Assembly (NCBI RefSeq): GCF_011316935.1
Contig: NZ_WLYS01000003.1
Coordinates: 496,001 to 560,000 of the forward strand
From: Sphingobacterium chungjuense
GTDB taxonomy: Bacteria; Bacteroidota; Bacteroidia; Sphingobacteriales; Sphingobacteriaceae
DNA length: 64,000 bases
Reading direction: 5' to 3'
Shown piece after piece: positions 1 through 8,868 of this stretch (positions are counted from its first letter, which is position 1; every line of letters starts with the position of its first letter). The notes beneath the pieces are model-generated. The model searched no databases and was not told the DNA's origin. It saw only the letters and a list, made by a program, of their open reading frames with translations. Position numbers and translations under genes: made by a program.

Positions 1-1588
1 GACGTACTTTCAACTCGGTGCGAGGGCTCAATGGTTGCCCATATTCCGAAGAAAAATGCAGTCCGCGCATGCGGTTATTATCTACATTCGTTGCTTGATA
101 AGGTTCATCTATGCTGCTTCGCTGCCAATCGATAAACTGGGCGACATTGCGGTAAAAATAGCCTGCCTGCGCGGTGAAGTTTCCGATTTGATAACGAAGA
201 CTTCCTTCTGCCTGCCAAGCATTTTCCGATTGCAAATTAGGGTTTCCGATATTGCCGGGGCGCTGATCGAGATACAGATCGGTAAAAGAAGGAATACGTT
301 GACTAGAGCCAATATTGGCAGCAATACGCCATCGCGGTAGAAAATGATAGGCTACATCAATGCCTGGAAAAGCTTGCCAACCGTATTGAGAATTATAGTT
401 TACATACGTTCCGACGTTGAGCAATACATCTTGAATGTACTCTGTTCTGAACTCGGCATAGTAACCATGATTCTGTCGGCGATGATTACCAATATTGGTA
501 CTTTCAATACGCTCCCACCGTGATTCCGCACCGACACCGACATCACCCAAATTGGTGTGATAGCGTGCATTCAGCTCGGCCGACCACACATCGGTTTCGT
601 GCTCACTGCGCGCACGCGAAAGATCGTTTCGGAAATAACGATAATCATCCGTATTGTTGCGATAACTTAAGCGCGGACTGATGCGCAATCGATCGTTGAG
701 ATCGTGTCGCGAACTAATGGCGGCAATAGCGGTACGTACTACTTCTTCCGATTCCACATCACCAGGTGCTGCATAAAAACCATTTGCGCCAAATTTATTG
801 TCGATGTATCCGCCCATCACTTGGATTTCGTCACGCGCACTTAGTTGTATTTTATTCTCATAGAAAGCGCGGAATGCCTCCGAAGCGGTATTATAGCGCT
901 GACCATTGCTTTTTTCTGTGGTGAGATAGAGCTGATGCTGATGTTTTTCTCGTACAAATTGTCCGCCCACTTGATAGCCCATGCCATAGTACACACCTGA
1001 TCTTCCGGCCTCTTCTTCTACCGATTTGAAGGAAGAGCCTGCATATGCTTGCGCAAAAATCTCGGACGACGCCGCTTGGCGTGTGACAATGTTAACAGAT
1101 CCCGTCAATCCATTAATACCATAAATACGAGAAGTTGGTCCACGGACTACTTCGATCCGCTCAATCGCTTCTAGAGGTATTGGAAGATTCAAACTGTGAT
1201 GCCCTGTCTGCGGATCGCTCATCTTAATACCATTGACTAAAACCAACGTTTGCTCAAAACTTCCGCCATCGATACCAATATCTGCTTGTGCACCAAATGG
1301 ACCGCGCTGTCGCAGATCGACACCATTAATATGCGTCAATACTTCATTAATCGTACGCACTGGCATTCGCCGAATTTCCTCGTAGGTAATGATTTCAATA
1401 TGGCGGCTATTCTTATTAAAGGGTACTTGCAATCTGTTTTCTTGAATGATGACCTCGGAAATTTGAGAGGTATCTCGCTGGCTGATTTGCCCAAATACAG
1501 TCGAGCACATTACCAAACCCGCAATAGCTAGTGTAATTTTGTTCTTTTTCGACTGAATAGTCTGAGATCGATGTAGAATTTGAATCAT
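1..1588 (-). CDS. TonB-dependent outer-membrane receptor, BtuB-like (3' end off window)
   Basis: Open frame from an ATG at 1588 down to the window edge without a stop; about 529 residues are visible. The N-terminus has a basic stretch, a hydrophobic core and a likely cleavage after FG-Q near residue 34, so it is exported. A TonB-box-like segment (DTSQISEVIIQEN) follows, then a plug domain with LTHINGVDLRQRGPFG, VLVNGIKMSDPQTG and IEVVRGPTSRIYG, then aromatic-rich beta-barrel strands. This is the classical colicin/BtuB type of active importer, driven by TonB-ExbBD, for a siderophore, cobalamin or similar ligand; the ligand cannot be read from the sequence. There is no room for a cobalamin riboswitch in the 67-nt divergent leader. 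It is divergent from the MocR-type regulator, which may control it. Confidence 0.9.
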   Translation of the reverse strand, partial: MIQILHRSQTIQSKKNKITLAIAGLVMCSTVFGQISQRDTSQISEVIIQENRLQVPFNKNSRHIEIITYEEIRRMPVRTINEVLTHINGVDLRQRGPFGAQADIGIDGGSFEQTLVLVNGIKMSDPQTGHHSLNLPIPLEAIERIEVVRGPTSRIYGINGLTGSVNIVTRQAASSEIFAQAYAGSSFKSVEEEAGRSGVYYGMGYQVGGQFVREKHQHQLYLTTEKSNGQRYNTASEAFRAFYENKIQLSARDEIQVMGGYIDNKFGANGFYAAPGDVESEEVVRTAIAAISSRHDLNDRLRISPRLSYRNNTDDYRYFRNDLSRARSEHETDVWSAELNARYHTNLGDVGVGAESRWERIESTNIGNHRRQNHGYYAEFRTEYIQDVLLNVGTYVNYNSQYGWQAFPGIDVAYHFLPRWRIAANIGSSQRIPSFTDLYLDQRPGNIGNPNLQSENAWQAEGSLRYQIGNFTAQAGYFYRNVAQFIDWQRSSIDEPYQATNVDNNRMRGLHFSSEYGQPLSPRTELKVR

Positions 1589-1607
1589 GTATTTATTTTA
1601 AGTGTGG

Positions 1608-1615
1608 CAAATGTA
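1608..1615 (-). promoter_or_regulatory. Bacteroidota -7 promoter box for the TonB receptor
   Basis: The minus strand reads TACATTTG, an exact match to the Bacteroidota consensus TAnnTTTG, 19 nt before the ATG at 1588. No good -33 TTG was seen at the expected spacing. Confidence 0.55.
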
Positions 1616-1623
1616 GTATATTG

Positions 1624-1668
1624 CCGGACTACAGCACTGTACCACTTTTTATATAATGACTAGTCCGG
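1624..1668. promoter_or_regulatory. Inverted repeat CCGGACTA-N29-TAGTCCGG, candidate operator
   Basis: A perfect 8-bp inverted repeat has half-sites at 1624-1631 and 1661-1668. The left half lies just upstream of the receptor's -7 box; the right half lies inside codons 2-5 of the MocR-type gene. MocR regulators commonly bind repeats in a divergent intergenic region and control their own gene, so the position fits autoregulation. This is inference from sequence only. Confidence 0.4.
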
Positions 1669-3152
1669 TTGCAAATCCAATCCTCCATCTATTGTCGATC
1701 GATCGATCCGCGACAAAAGATATCTATTTGCAGATCGTGCAGCAGATCGCCAATGCAATTCAGCGCGGGCTGTTGCGCGAAGGCAGCAAGCTCCCGGGGT
1801 CACGTAGTTTGAGCACGGTATTGCAAGTACATCGGCAAACCGTCGTTGCTGCTTTTCAGGAACTGGAAGCGCAAGGTTGGGTGGCGATCTCTCCTAATCG
1901 AGGCGTATTTGTGCTGAGCAACAAACCCAACGTCGGCGCTCGGCTTCATTTGGATGATGCAGCAAGGCAAGAACAATTGTATCCCACGAACGTGGGATTT
2001 ACCTTCAAAAAGTCGAATATTTTAGATAATCCATGGACACAAACCGCTAGCGAATTTAGCTTCGATGATGGTGTTCCAGATATTCGGCTCACGCAGATCA
2101 ATCAATTATCTACTTTTTATTCGGCCAACCTGAAAAGGAAAAGCAATATCAAAAAACTAGATCGCTATACCAACGAAGGTAGCGAGTATTTCAAGGAGCA
2201 ACTGAGCACTTATTTGCATAAATCGCGTGGATTACGCATTAGTGAACAAAACATTCTGGTCACCAGAAGCACGGAGATGAGTTTATACATCATTTCTAAG
2301 GTGATGCTTTCTCCCGGCGATGTTGTGATAGTCGGCGCGCTGAGCTACTTCGCTACCAACATGATTTTTCAAGAGTCTGGTGCAAGAATGAAAACGGTGC
2401 CCGTAGATTCAAATGGTTTAGATACTGCAAGCATTCGTGCCCTATGTCAACAAGAAAAAGTACGCATGGTGTATGTTACTTCGCATCATCATTACCCTAC
2501 TACGGTGACATTAAGTGCACAACGCCGAGTGGAATTGTTGGCTCTAGCGCAGGAATTTAGATTTGCGATTGTAGAGGATGACTATGACTATGAATTTCGC
2601 TATGATCAACAAGCCATTTTACCGATGGCCAGCGCAGATACCGATGGCATGGTGATTTACTTGGGCTCATTTGGCAAAACGCTTGCGCCTGGTTTCCGCA
2701 CAGGGTTTACCGTTGCTCCGAGTGATATTATTGCAGAAATGCGCAAATATCTTGGCATCATTGATCGGCAGGGCGACATCACCATGGAATTGGCTCTTGG
2801 GGAAATGATTGCCGAAGGCGAGATCAATCGCTATGCGAAGAAATCATTAAAGATTTATGAACAAAGGCGTGCAAATTTGGTAGATCTACTCCAAAGCCGT
2901 CTTTCTCAGTATCTGCAATTCGAACCACCGCGCGGCGGACTTGCTGTCTGGACGACTTGGGATCGCCGTATAAATCTATCTCAATTGGCCATGCAATGCG
3001 AAAAGCAAGGCCTTCACATTCCTAGGAATCTATTGTATCAATACAAGGACATCGCGGGGATGCGCATCGGATTTGGGCGAATGGTTGAAGAAGAAATGAC
3101 GACTTGCATTAGCAAAATACAATCTGCGTTAACGCAAATGAATGGGATCTAA
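1656..3152 (+). CDS. MocR/PdxR-family regulator (GntR wHTH + aminotransferase domain)
   Basis: 498 residues. The first ~80 form a GntR winged helix-turn-helix (LQIVQQIANAIQRG, LPGSRSLSTVLQVHRQTV, GWVAISPNRGVFV). The rest is a fold-type I aminotransferase domain with VEDDYDYEFRYD and the PLP-lysine segment YLGSFGKTLAPGFRTGF (Lys near residue 341). Members are PLP-responsive DNA-binding regulators; typical ones control pyridoxal synthesis, GABA use or transport. Length is normal for the family. It is divergent from the TonB receptor and followed by an MFS exporter that has its own promoter, so either neighbour could be its target. No pdxST genes are in view, so PdxR itself is not claimed. Confidence 0.88.
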   Translation: MTSPVANPILHLLSIDRSATKDIYLQIVQQIANAIQRGLLREGSKLPGSRSLSTVLQVHRQTVVAAFQELEAQGWVAISPNRGVFVLSNKPNVGARLHLDDAARQEQLYPTNVGFTFKKSNILDNPWTQTASEFSFDDGVPDIRLTQINQLSTFYSANLKRKSNIKKLDRYTNEGSEYFKEQLSTYLHKSRGLRISEQNILVTRSTEMSLYIISKVMLSPGDVVIVGALSYFATNMIFQESGARMKTVPVDSNGLDTASIRALCQQEKVRMVYVTSHHHYPTTVTLSAQRRVELLALAQEFRFAIVEDDYDYEFRYDQQAILPMASADTDGMVIYLGSFGKTLAPGFRTGFTVAPSDIIAEMRKYLGIIDRQGDITMELALGEMIAEGEINRYAKKSLKIYEQRRANLVDLLQSRLSQYLQFEPPRGGLAVWTTWDRRINLSQLAMQCEKQGLHIPRNLLYQYKDIAGMRIGFGRMVEEEMTTCISKIQSALTQMNGI

Positions 3153-3160
3153 AATCCGTA

Positions 3161-3191
3161 TTGCAGGAGCAGACAAATACCTTTACATTTG
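3161..3191 (+). promoter_or_regulatory. Bacteroidota promoter for the MFS gene
   Basis: TTG at 3161-3163, a 20-nt spacer and TACATTTG at 3184-3191 match the TTG-N19/20-TAnnTTTG pattern. The predicted start leaves a leader of about 65 nt before the ATG at 3261, so the transporter can be expressed independently of the regulator gene. Confidence 0.65.
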
Positions 3192-3260
3192 CTTCCGAAT
3201 TTAGAAGGGTGATCTTGTCGCCAAAACATTCTAAAATCACACTTAATAGGATTCTACCCC

Positions 3261-4430
3261 ATGCTTAAAAAAAGTTTGATATCGCTTGCATTCGGATCAT
3301 TTGCGATCGGAATGACAGAATTTACCATCATGGGCATATTGCAAGATATTGCCTTAGACCAGAATATTAGTATCCCTACTACTGCGCATCTTATCGCCAT
3401 CTATGCTTTAGGAGTTGTGGTCGGAGCACCTACGCTCGTGTTATTTACTAGCAAATACCAACCAAAGAATGTGCTTCTTTTTTTGATGCTTCTTTTTGTG
3501 ATTTTTAATAGTCTGTTTGCCATCATGCCAGATTACAATTCCTTGATGATTACACGCTTTTTGTCTGGATTGCCGCATGGGGCATTTTTCGGTGTTGGCT
3601 CTGTTGTAGCGACACAGCTAGCCACCAAAGGCAAGGAAGCGCAGGCAATTTCTATCATGTTTACAGGTATGACATTGGCCAACTTGTTTGGCGTGCCACT
3701 CGGTACGTATATTGGCCATCATTATTCCTGGCGATGGACGTATGGCATCATCAGCCTTTGCGGATTGGCCACCATCATCACCGTTTTCCTTTGGCTGCCT
3801 AAAGTGGTCAATTATCAAGCGGAAAACATGTACAAGCAACTTAAGTACTTTGCCACCAAAGAAGCATGGATCTTGATCGCGATGATCTCTATCGGTACGG
3901 GTGGTTTGTTTGCTTGGATGTCCTACATTTCACCGTTGATGACTAAAGTCGCGAATCTGCCCGAAGAGCACGTGAGTTACATCATGGCATTAGTTGGATT
4001 AGGCATGGTCGTCGGTAACTTTCTCGGCGGACGCCTTTCAGATAGTATTGGATCGGTGCGTGCTTCTATCGTGTGTTTTTCGTCGATGGCAGCATGTTTA
4101 TTACTCGTCTATTTCACCATACACATCGAGTATTTGGCCTACTTTTTAGCTTTCCTGACGGGAATGATTTCCTTCACGATCGGTTCACCATTGCAGATCA
4201 CGCTCATTAATTCGGCACGCGGTGCCGAAACGCTGGCAGCCGCAGGCGGGCAGGCCGCCTTTAATATGGGAAATACCTTAGGCGCGTATCTAGGCGGAAT
4301 TCCAGTGTTGTATGGCATGGCCTACAATTCGCCTTTGTTGGTGGGTATCGGGATGGCGACCATTGGTGCACTTATTGCTTTTTATTACAAACTTTTAAGT
4401 AGTAAAACCACCGCACCGGTAAGTGCTTAA
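3261..4430 (+). CDS. MFS transporter, AraJ/DHA1-like exporter
   Basis: 389 residues with about 12 hydrophobic segments. The N-terminus (FGSFAIGMTEFTIMGILQDIA) and the helix 4/5 region (RFLSGLPHGAFFGVGSVVATQLA) are typical of AraJ-type drug/sugar efflux permeases of the major facilitator superfamily, working by proton antiport in the inner membrane. GGRLSDSIGSVRA in the second half is the repeat of the loop 2-3 motif. It follows the MocR-type regulator by 108 nt on the same strand with its own promoter. The substrate is unknown. Confidence 0.85.
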   Translation: MLKKSLISLAFGSFAIGMTEFTIMGILQDIALDQNISIPTTAHLIAIYALGVVVGAPTLVLFTSKYQPKNVLLFLMLLFVIFNSLFAIMPDYNSLMITRFLSGLPHGAFFGVGSVVATQLATKGKEAQAISIMFTGMTLANLFGVPLGTYIGHHYSWRWTYGIISLCGLATIITVFLWLPKVVNYQAENMYKQLKYFATKEAWILIAMISIGTGGLFAWMSYISPLMTKVANLPEEHVSYIMALVGLGMVVGNFLGGRLSDSIGSVRASIVCFSSMAACLLLVYFTIHIEYLAYFLAFLTGMISFTIGSPLQITLINSARGAETLAAAGGQAAFNMGNTLGAYLGGIPVLYGMAYNSPLLVGIGMATIGALIAFYYKLLSSKTTAPVSA

Positions 4431-4476
4431 AACATTTTCGGCGATGGTGGTGTTATCTTGATAAAAACCACCGCGC

Positions 4477-4623
4477 ATGAAAAAGCAATTTTTCGGTTTC
4501 CTGAATAGATTGAATAAGGCTGTACTACCAAGTTACAGCAGATTAGATCCTGCCAGATTAACCAAATTTCAACAAGCTATTTTAGCCTTTCGCTACTACG
4601 TGCTGATCCAATCCAAGGACTAG
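4477..4623 (+). CDS. Small conserved-looking basic protein (48 aa)
   Basis: An ORF of 48 codons starts with MKKQFFGFLNRLNKAVLPS and ends with AFRYYVLIQSKD. It matches a pattern I know from short Bacteroidota proteins with a K-rich start, a LPSYS motif and a C-terminal aromatic helix; these are sometimes annotated, doubtfully, in association with SsrA-binding. Function unknown. It lies 46 nt after the MFS gene and ends just before a hairpin terminator, which supports a real transcription unit end. Confidence 0.6.
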   Translation: MKKQFFGFLNRLNKAVLPSYSRLDPARLTKFQQAILAFRYYVLIQSKD

Positions 4624-4638
4624 CTTTATCTTCTTAGC

Positions 4639-4672
4639 AAAAAGGTTTTCTTCGTATAGAAACCTTATTTTT
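4639..4672 (+). terminator. Intrinsic terminator after the 48-aa ORF
   Basis: AAGGTTTTC (4642-4650) pairs with GAAACCTT (4659-4666), followed by ATTTTT. It ends only about 6 nt before the ATG of the cysteine desulfurase at 4678. Confidence 0.65.
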
Positions 4673-4677
4673 ATGGG

Positions 4678-5859
4678 ATGATATACTTGGACAACAATGC
4701 CACAACTCGTATTGATGCCGATGTGCTGAACGCAATGATGCCCTACTTTATAGAATCGTATGGGAATGCATCCAGTACGCAACATCGATTAGGTAGACAA
4801 TCCAACGAGGCTATTCAGCTTGCGCGACAGCAAATCGCTCGTGCGCTCACAATCCAAGATCCTAATGAAATAATCTTTACTAGCGGTGCGACAGAAGCTA
4901 TAAACATTGCCATAAAGGGCGTGGCAGCAAGATATCATGCTGTAGGAAACCACATCATTACGTGCCAAACGGAACACAAAGCGGTGCTAGAAACCTGTGC
5001 GCAACTGGAAAAAGAAGGTTGCCGCGTGACGTACTTACCCGCTTTAGCGAATGGACAGATTGATCTTTCTCAGTTGCGAGAAGCCATCACCCCACAAACG
5101 ATCTTAATCAGCCTCATGGCTGCCAATAATGAAACCGGTGTACTGCACCCTATAGCAGATATTGCTAAGATTTGCCAAGAACATGGAATACTCTTTTTCT
5201 GCGATGCCACACAATATATAGGCAAGCAAAATGCACTAGATTTGGCGCAAATCCCCATTGATCTGCTTTGCGCGAGTGCACACAAATTTCATGGGCCAAA
5301 AGGCGTTGGTGCTTTATACATTCGCCGTCGCAGAAGCAAACCGATACAAATTGAGCCTCTAATCGTTGGTGGCAATCAGGAAGGCGCACTGCGAGGCGGC
5401 ACCTATAATGTTCCCGCTATAGTTGGATTCGGCGCAGCTATAGAACGGATTCAACCAAATGAATGGAAAACAGTAGCTACTTTGCGCGACTACTTAGAAA
5501 CATCGTTAATAGAATCTGTGCCACATCTATTTGTCAATGGCGCAAGTGCTCCACGATTGAGCAACACGAGTAACTTAACTATTAAACATGTACTCGCTGC
5601 TGAGTTAATTAGTCGCTTGCCTGACATCGCATTTTCTACCGGCTCTGCCTGCGTAGTAGGCAGTGCAGCACCTTCACACGTATTGATTGCTATGGGTTTA
5701 TCGGAAGACATGGCACGTTGCAGCATCCGGTTATCACTTAGCAAATATACTACGCGAGAAGAGATAGATGAGGTAGCGAAACAAATAGCACACGCTGTTA
5801 AGAAAATACGAGAGCAATCACCCGTCTGGATGCTGTTTGAAAAAGGTTTGATCGATTAA
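4678..5859 (+). CDS. Cysteine desulfurase, NifS/IscS family
   Basis: 393 residues. The start MIYLDNNATTRID is canonical. The PLP-binding lysine is in SAHKFHGPKG (about residue 203) and the persulfide cysteine in STGSACVVGSAAPSHVL (about residue 325). The enzyme removes sulfur from cysteine, giving alanine and an enzyme persulfide for Fe-S cluster or thio-cofactor assembly. The active-site loop has VVGS where many IscS proteins have TSAS, so it is closer to NifS-like paralogues. No iscU, suf or mnmA gene adjoins it. Its start codon lies immediately behind a terminator, so its promoter is unclear. Confidence 0.9.
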   Translation: MIYLDNNATTRIDADVLNAMMPYFIESYGNASSTQHRLGRQSNEAIQLARQQIARALTIQDPNEIIFTSGATEAINIAIKGVAARYHAVGNHIITCQTEHKAVLETCAQLEKEGCRVTYLPALANGQIDLSQLREAITPQTILISLMAANNETGVLHPIADIAKICQEHGILFFCDATQYIGKQNALDLAQIPIDLLCASAHKFHGPKGVGALYIRRRRSKPIQIEPLIVGGNQEGALRGGTYNVPAIVGFGAAIERIQPNEWKTVATLRDYLETSLIESVPHLFVNGASAPRLSNTSNLTIKHVLAAELISRLPDIAFSTGSACVVGSAAPSHVLIAMGLSEDMARCSIRLSLSKYTTREEIDEVAKQIAHAVKKIREQSPVWMLFEKGLID

Positions 5860-5871
5860 AGTGTATAATGA

Positions 5872-6852
5872 TTACACAGTTGCTGGAATCATAGCTACGG
5901 ATAGGATATCCCGCACATCAATCTGATCTTGTAAATGTGTTTTCAATTTAGAGCCATCGCCATGTATGGTCCAGATTTCCATAGGCTTTACCAACGTGAT
6001 ATAATGCAAAAGATCTGACCAATCCACATGATCCGAAATGTATAAAGACAGATCATTGTGCTGCTGCAATCTAGCCCAACCCGAAGCAAACACGCGTGTC
6101 ACATTCGTAGCTCGGAAGTAACTATTGAAGGTTAATGGCGGCACCAAATACACTTTATTCGCCTGCCCTTCTTTCATATCTTTCCTCCCGTACACTTTAT
6201 AATGCAGAGATACCGGACTATATTCATCGTACAACCGATGTGCCATCGTCATGCGATGATGCAACAATACTACTTTATCCGGGCAATACGTATTCACCAA
6301 ATGCGTAATTCGTTGCGCTTTTCCAAGCGTATAACAGCCCAATAAGATATTTCCTTGAATAGCGTTAAGTTGCTGTATTTCCTGCACGGGATCTGGATGG
6401 ACAACGTCTGGATCAGCAAACGTGGTTTCGGTGATCAAGACATCAGCTTGCACGACTTGGATTGGTTCGCATGTGGGATCTTCTTGCAACTTATAATCTC
6501 CGGTGTACAAGTAGCGTACACCTTTATATTCCATCAAGATCTGCGCCGATCCTAAGATGTGACCGGCTGGTATCAGCGTAACCCGAACATGATTTAATTC
6601 CCAAGATTGATTGAAAGGGATGATGGTATACGCTTCTCGAGTATATTTTGGAAAGCGCTGTTGCATAAATGCGGCCGTAAACGGTGTTGCATACGTATCC
6701 AAATGTCCGGGACTAGCATGATCGCCATGCGCATGGGATACAATAGCTGTCTTGACAGGATACAAGGGATCGATATAAAAATCACCGTAACGGCAATAAT
6801 AGGCACCTCCCTTTTTTACCAGAAAATCGGGTAGAATGGTTTTACTTTTCAT
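5872..6852 (-). CDS. MBL-fold exonuclease, DNA-ligase-associated family
   Basis: 326 residues. The metal site HAHGDH (residues 40-45) and later motifs PAGHILGSAQILME, YTGDYK and ITETTFADP mark the metallo-beta-lactamase/beta-CASP-like nuclease group. The start LVKKGGAYYCRYGDFYIDPL is typical of proteins annotated as putative exonucleases that travel with ATP-dependent DNA ligase and a Lhr-type helicase in a bacterial repair module. Those partners are absent here, so it is separated from the usual cluster. It overlaps the end of coaE by 11 bp on the same strand, indicating co-transcription with that operon. Confidence 0.85.
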   Translation of the reverse strand: MKSKTILPDFLVKKGGAYYCRYGDFYIDPLYPVKTAIVSHAHGDHASPGHLDTYATPFTAAFMQQRFPKYTREAYTIIPFNQSWELNHVRVTLIPAGHILGSAQILMEYKGVRYLYTGDYKLQEDPTCEPIQVVQADVLITETTFADPDVVHPDPVQEIQQLNAIQGNILLGCYTLGKAQRITHLVNTYCPDKVVLLHHRMTMAHRLYDEYSPVSLHYKVYGRKDMKEGQANKVYLVPPLTFNSYFRATNVTRVFASGWARLQQHNDLSLYISDHVDWSDLLHYITLVKPMEIWTIHGDGSKLKTHLQDQIDVRDILSVAMIPATV

Positions 6853-7435
6853 AGTTTAATAAGCGCTCGTGTAATGTCATCACTTGCGAGATCAGAGATT
6901 GTGTACCATCATTGATAATGAGGGCATCGGCCAATGCGATTTTCTGACTATCTGGCCACTGCTTTTCCATGCGGGCTCGTACTTGTTGCTCCGTCACCTT
7001 ATCTCTTTCCATCACACGCTGAATCCGAATCGCTTCATCTGCGGTCACCATGATGGTGAAGTCAAGCTTCTTGTACGAGCCACTTTCAAACAACAATGCG
7101 GCTTCTTTCAAGGAATAAGCACCTTCTTGTGCATCTGCCCAAGTTTCGCCAGCGTGAATTACCGCAGGATGCACAATACTATTCAGTTCGTCGAGCTTAG
7201 CCTTATCATTAAAGACCATCTCCGCTAAGTACGCACGATCTAGTTCACCAGATGCTTGATATACTTGCGCTCCGAAAGCTTTTTTCAGCGAAGCAACGAC
7301 TGCTTCGTCTTCCACCATAATATTTTTGGCTTCTTGATCGGCGTCGTATACCGGAATACCAAGTACTTGGAATAATCGGCAAACAATACTTTTGCCAGCC
7401 CCGATACCCCCTGTGATGCCTACTCTAAGTCCCAT
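6842..7435 (-). CDS. coaE: Dephospho-CoA kinase
   Basis: 197 residues. It begins MGLRVGITGGIGAGKSIVCR with a P-loop at residues 9-16, then YDADQEAKNIM, and has the usual CoaE length. It phosphorylates dephospho-CoA at the 3' hydroxyl, the last step of coenzyme A synthesis, in the cytoplasm. It lies 2 nt after the YbbR gene and overlaps the MBL nuclease, the distal part of the nusB-yajC-ybbR-coaE order common in Bacteroidota. Confidence 0.95.
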   Translation of the reverse strand: MGLRVGITGGIGAGKSIVCRLFQVLGIPVYDADQEAKNIMVEDEAVVASLKKAFGAQVYQASGELDRAYLAEMVFNDKAKLDELNSIVHPAVIHAGETWADAQEGAYSLKEAALLFESGSYKKLDFTIMVTADEAIRIQRVMERDKVTEQQVRARMEKQWPDSQKIALADALIINDGTQSLISQVMTLHERLLNYEK

Positions 7436-7437
7436 AA

Positions 7438-8385
7438 TTACAATCGTACAAAAAAATCAATATTCTGTGGTTCGATGCGTAAGACCTGACAATATGGAGG
7501 AATCTTCGTGAGTTGCACGGGTAAGCTTGTCGCTTTGCCACGTGTCCAATCTTGCACATCGGCTACCGCTTCAAAATCGCGCGCTGTCCATTTGGCATAA
7601 TCCAATAGCGAAACCAATAAGGTGACTTTTACCTTTCCTGGTATGGTACGTACCGATGTATATGATTCTGCGTTCTGCACACGAATCGGCAGTTCGATCA
7701 CCTTTTCCGTCATCTCTCCTATGGGTATCAACACCTCTGCAAACGTGGGATAAACCGCTATGTTTGTTTTATTTTTGCGATTAAGATAACTTACGGTGCG
7801 CACATCATGATCGAGCAGCTCGCCCTTAATACTGTCTGTTTCAATGTACGCGATTTCGTCTATATCTTCTGCAGGCCCGGTAATCGTCACGAAAGCCGGA
7901 TTTGTACGCACTTCACCTACGATGCCATACTGCTTGCGGTAAGTAATACCATATACCGGCTTGATGGGTACGCGTTTTTGAATTTGCTTTGAAAAATCAA
8001 AGAACAACGTATCCGGCATGACAGAGATAGCCTGCTTGTTAATCGGAAATTGCTTGTTTACGAAACCAATCTGACTACTAAATGCGATAAAATTTCTAGT
8101 CTTCAGCCCGCCAAGGTCTACTTCCAGACGAGCGGTATCGGGCTGAAATCGCTTGACCAAGATGTCCCAACCACTCATACGCAAACGTATTTGTACCATG
8201 TCTGACTGTAGTGGGTGAAAAGCTCTTTCTTCTGGGAGATTCACATAACTCACGCGGGCCATCTGCAAGAAATCATAGGAGCTAGAGATAGCAAATAAGG
8301 ACCATGCCACAAAGGATATCCCGAGGCATCGCAAAAAGATATTGATCTTTCGCCGCTGAATTTTGGAAAACCGACGTGTTGGCAT
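7438..8385 (-). CDS. YbbR/CdaR-like domain protein
   Basis: 315 residues. One N-terminal membrane segment (residues ~12-33) follows a very basic start, and the remainder is beta-rich with YbbR-type repeats (for example VTITGPAEDIDEIAYIETDSI). In Firmicutes CdaR regulates the c-di-AMP cyclase; in Bacteroidota the role is uncharacterised. It lies between yajC and coaE. A TAnnTTTG box sits only 5 nt before its ATG, so an internal transcript would be almost leaderless. Confidence 0.8.
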   Translation of the reverse strand: MPTRRFSKIQRRKINIFLRCLGISFVAWSLFAISSSYDFLQMARVSYVNLPEERAFHPLQSDMVQIRLRMSGWDILVKRFQPDTARLEVDLGGLKTRNFIAFSSQIGFVNKQFPINKQAISVMPDTLFFDFSKQIQKRVPIKPVYGITYRKQYGIVGEVRTNPAFVTITGPAEDIDEIAYIETDSIKGELLDHDVRTVSYLNRKNKTNIAVYPTFAEVLIPIGEMTEKVIELPIRVQNAESYTSVRTIPGKVKVTLLVSLLDYAKWTARDFEAVADVQDWTRGKATSLPVQLTKIPPYCQVLRIEPQNIDFFVRL

Positions 8386-8390
8386 ACCTA

Positions 8391-8398
8391 CAAATGTA
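8391..8398 (-). promoter_or_regulatory. -7 promoter box directly in front of ybbR
   Basis: The minus strand reads TACATTTG followed by TAGGT and the ATG at 8385. With the usual start a few nt after the box, the message would begin at or within about 2 nt of the start codon. Confidence 0.45.
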
Positions 8399-8437
8399 GC
8401 ATTAACAGATTAAATAACCATGACTTTTGAATAGCAC

Positions 8438-8470
8438 GAAAGCCATTCTTCGAATCGAAGAATGGCTTTC
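8438..8470. terminator. Perfect 16-bp hairpin between yajC and ybbR
   Basis: GAAAGCCATTCTTCGA (8438-8453), one central base, then its exact reverse complement (8455-8470). T runs on either side are weak, so it may terminate only partly or act as a processing or stability element between yajC and the downstream ybbR promoter. Confidence 0.6.
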
Positions 8471-8501
8471 TGATTAGCTTGCGTGATAAATAGAAAGATA
8501 C

Positions 8502-8828
8502 TTACGCGTCTTTTTTCTCTATTTTATCGACGTTTAAAGCTTTTGATGCATCTAATGAAACTGCCGATTTGTCGAAACGAATCTTTACTCCAGAACCTAC
8601 ATCTACTAAGAAAGAAGTTTCGCCTACTTCCACGATACGACCGTGAATACCTGCCGTAGTGACGATTTTAGCATTAACACCTAATTCTTGAATATATTTT
8701 TTGTGATCTTTCTGTTTCTTCATTTGTGGTCTGATCATGAAAAAATAGAAAACCACGAAAATCAAAATCATAGGAAGGAACATACCTAGTCCACCGCCTT
8801 GAGCTTGTAGTAAAATTGTTGATAGCAT
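8502..8828 (-). CDS. yajC: Preprotein translocase subunit YajC
   Basis: 108 residues. One membrane helix (GMFLPMILIFVVFYFFMI) is followed by RPQMKKQKDHKKYIQELGV and a small beta domain (VGETSFLVDVGSGVKIRFDKSAV). This is the usual YajC arrangement; the protein associates with SecDF at the Sec translocon. It lies 40 nt after the DUF1573 gene. Confidence 0.93.
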   Translation of the reverse strand: MLSTILLQAQGGGLGMFLPMILIFVVFYFFMIRPQMKKQKDHKKYIQELGVNAKIVTTAGIHGRIVEVGETSFLVDVGSGVKIRFDKSAVSLDASKALNVDKIEKKDA

Positions 8829-8868
8829 TATTTAACGTATTTGATGTAATGTAGATTATAAGATATGA

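Noticed and set aside
1589..1655. Cobalamin riboswitch before the BtuB-like receptor
   Set aside because: The leader is at most about 20 nt and shows no conserved B12-box, so no riboswitch fits.
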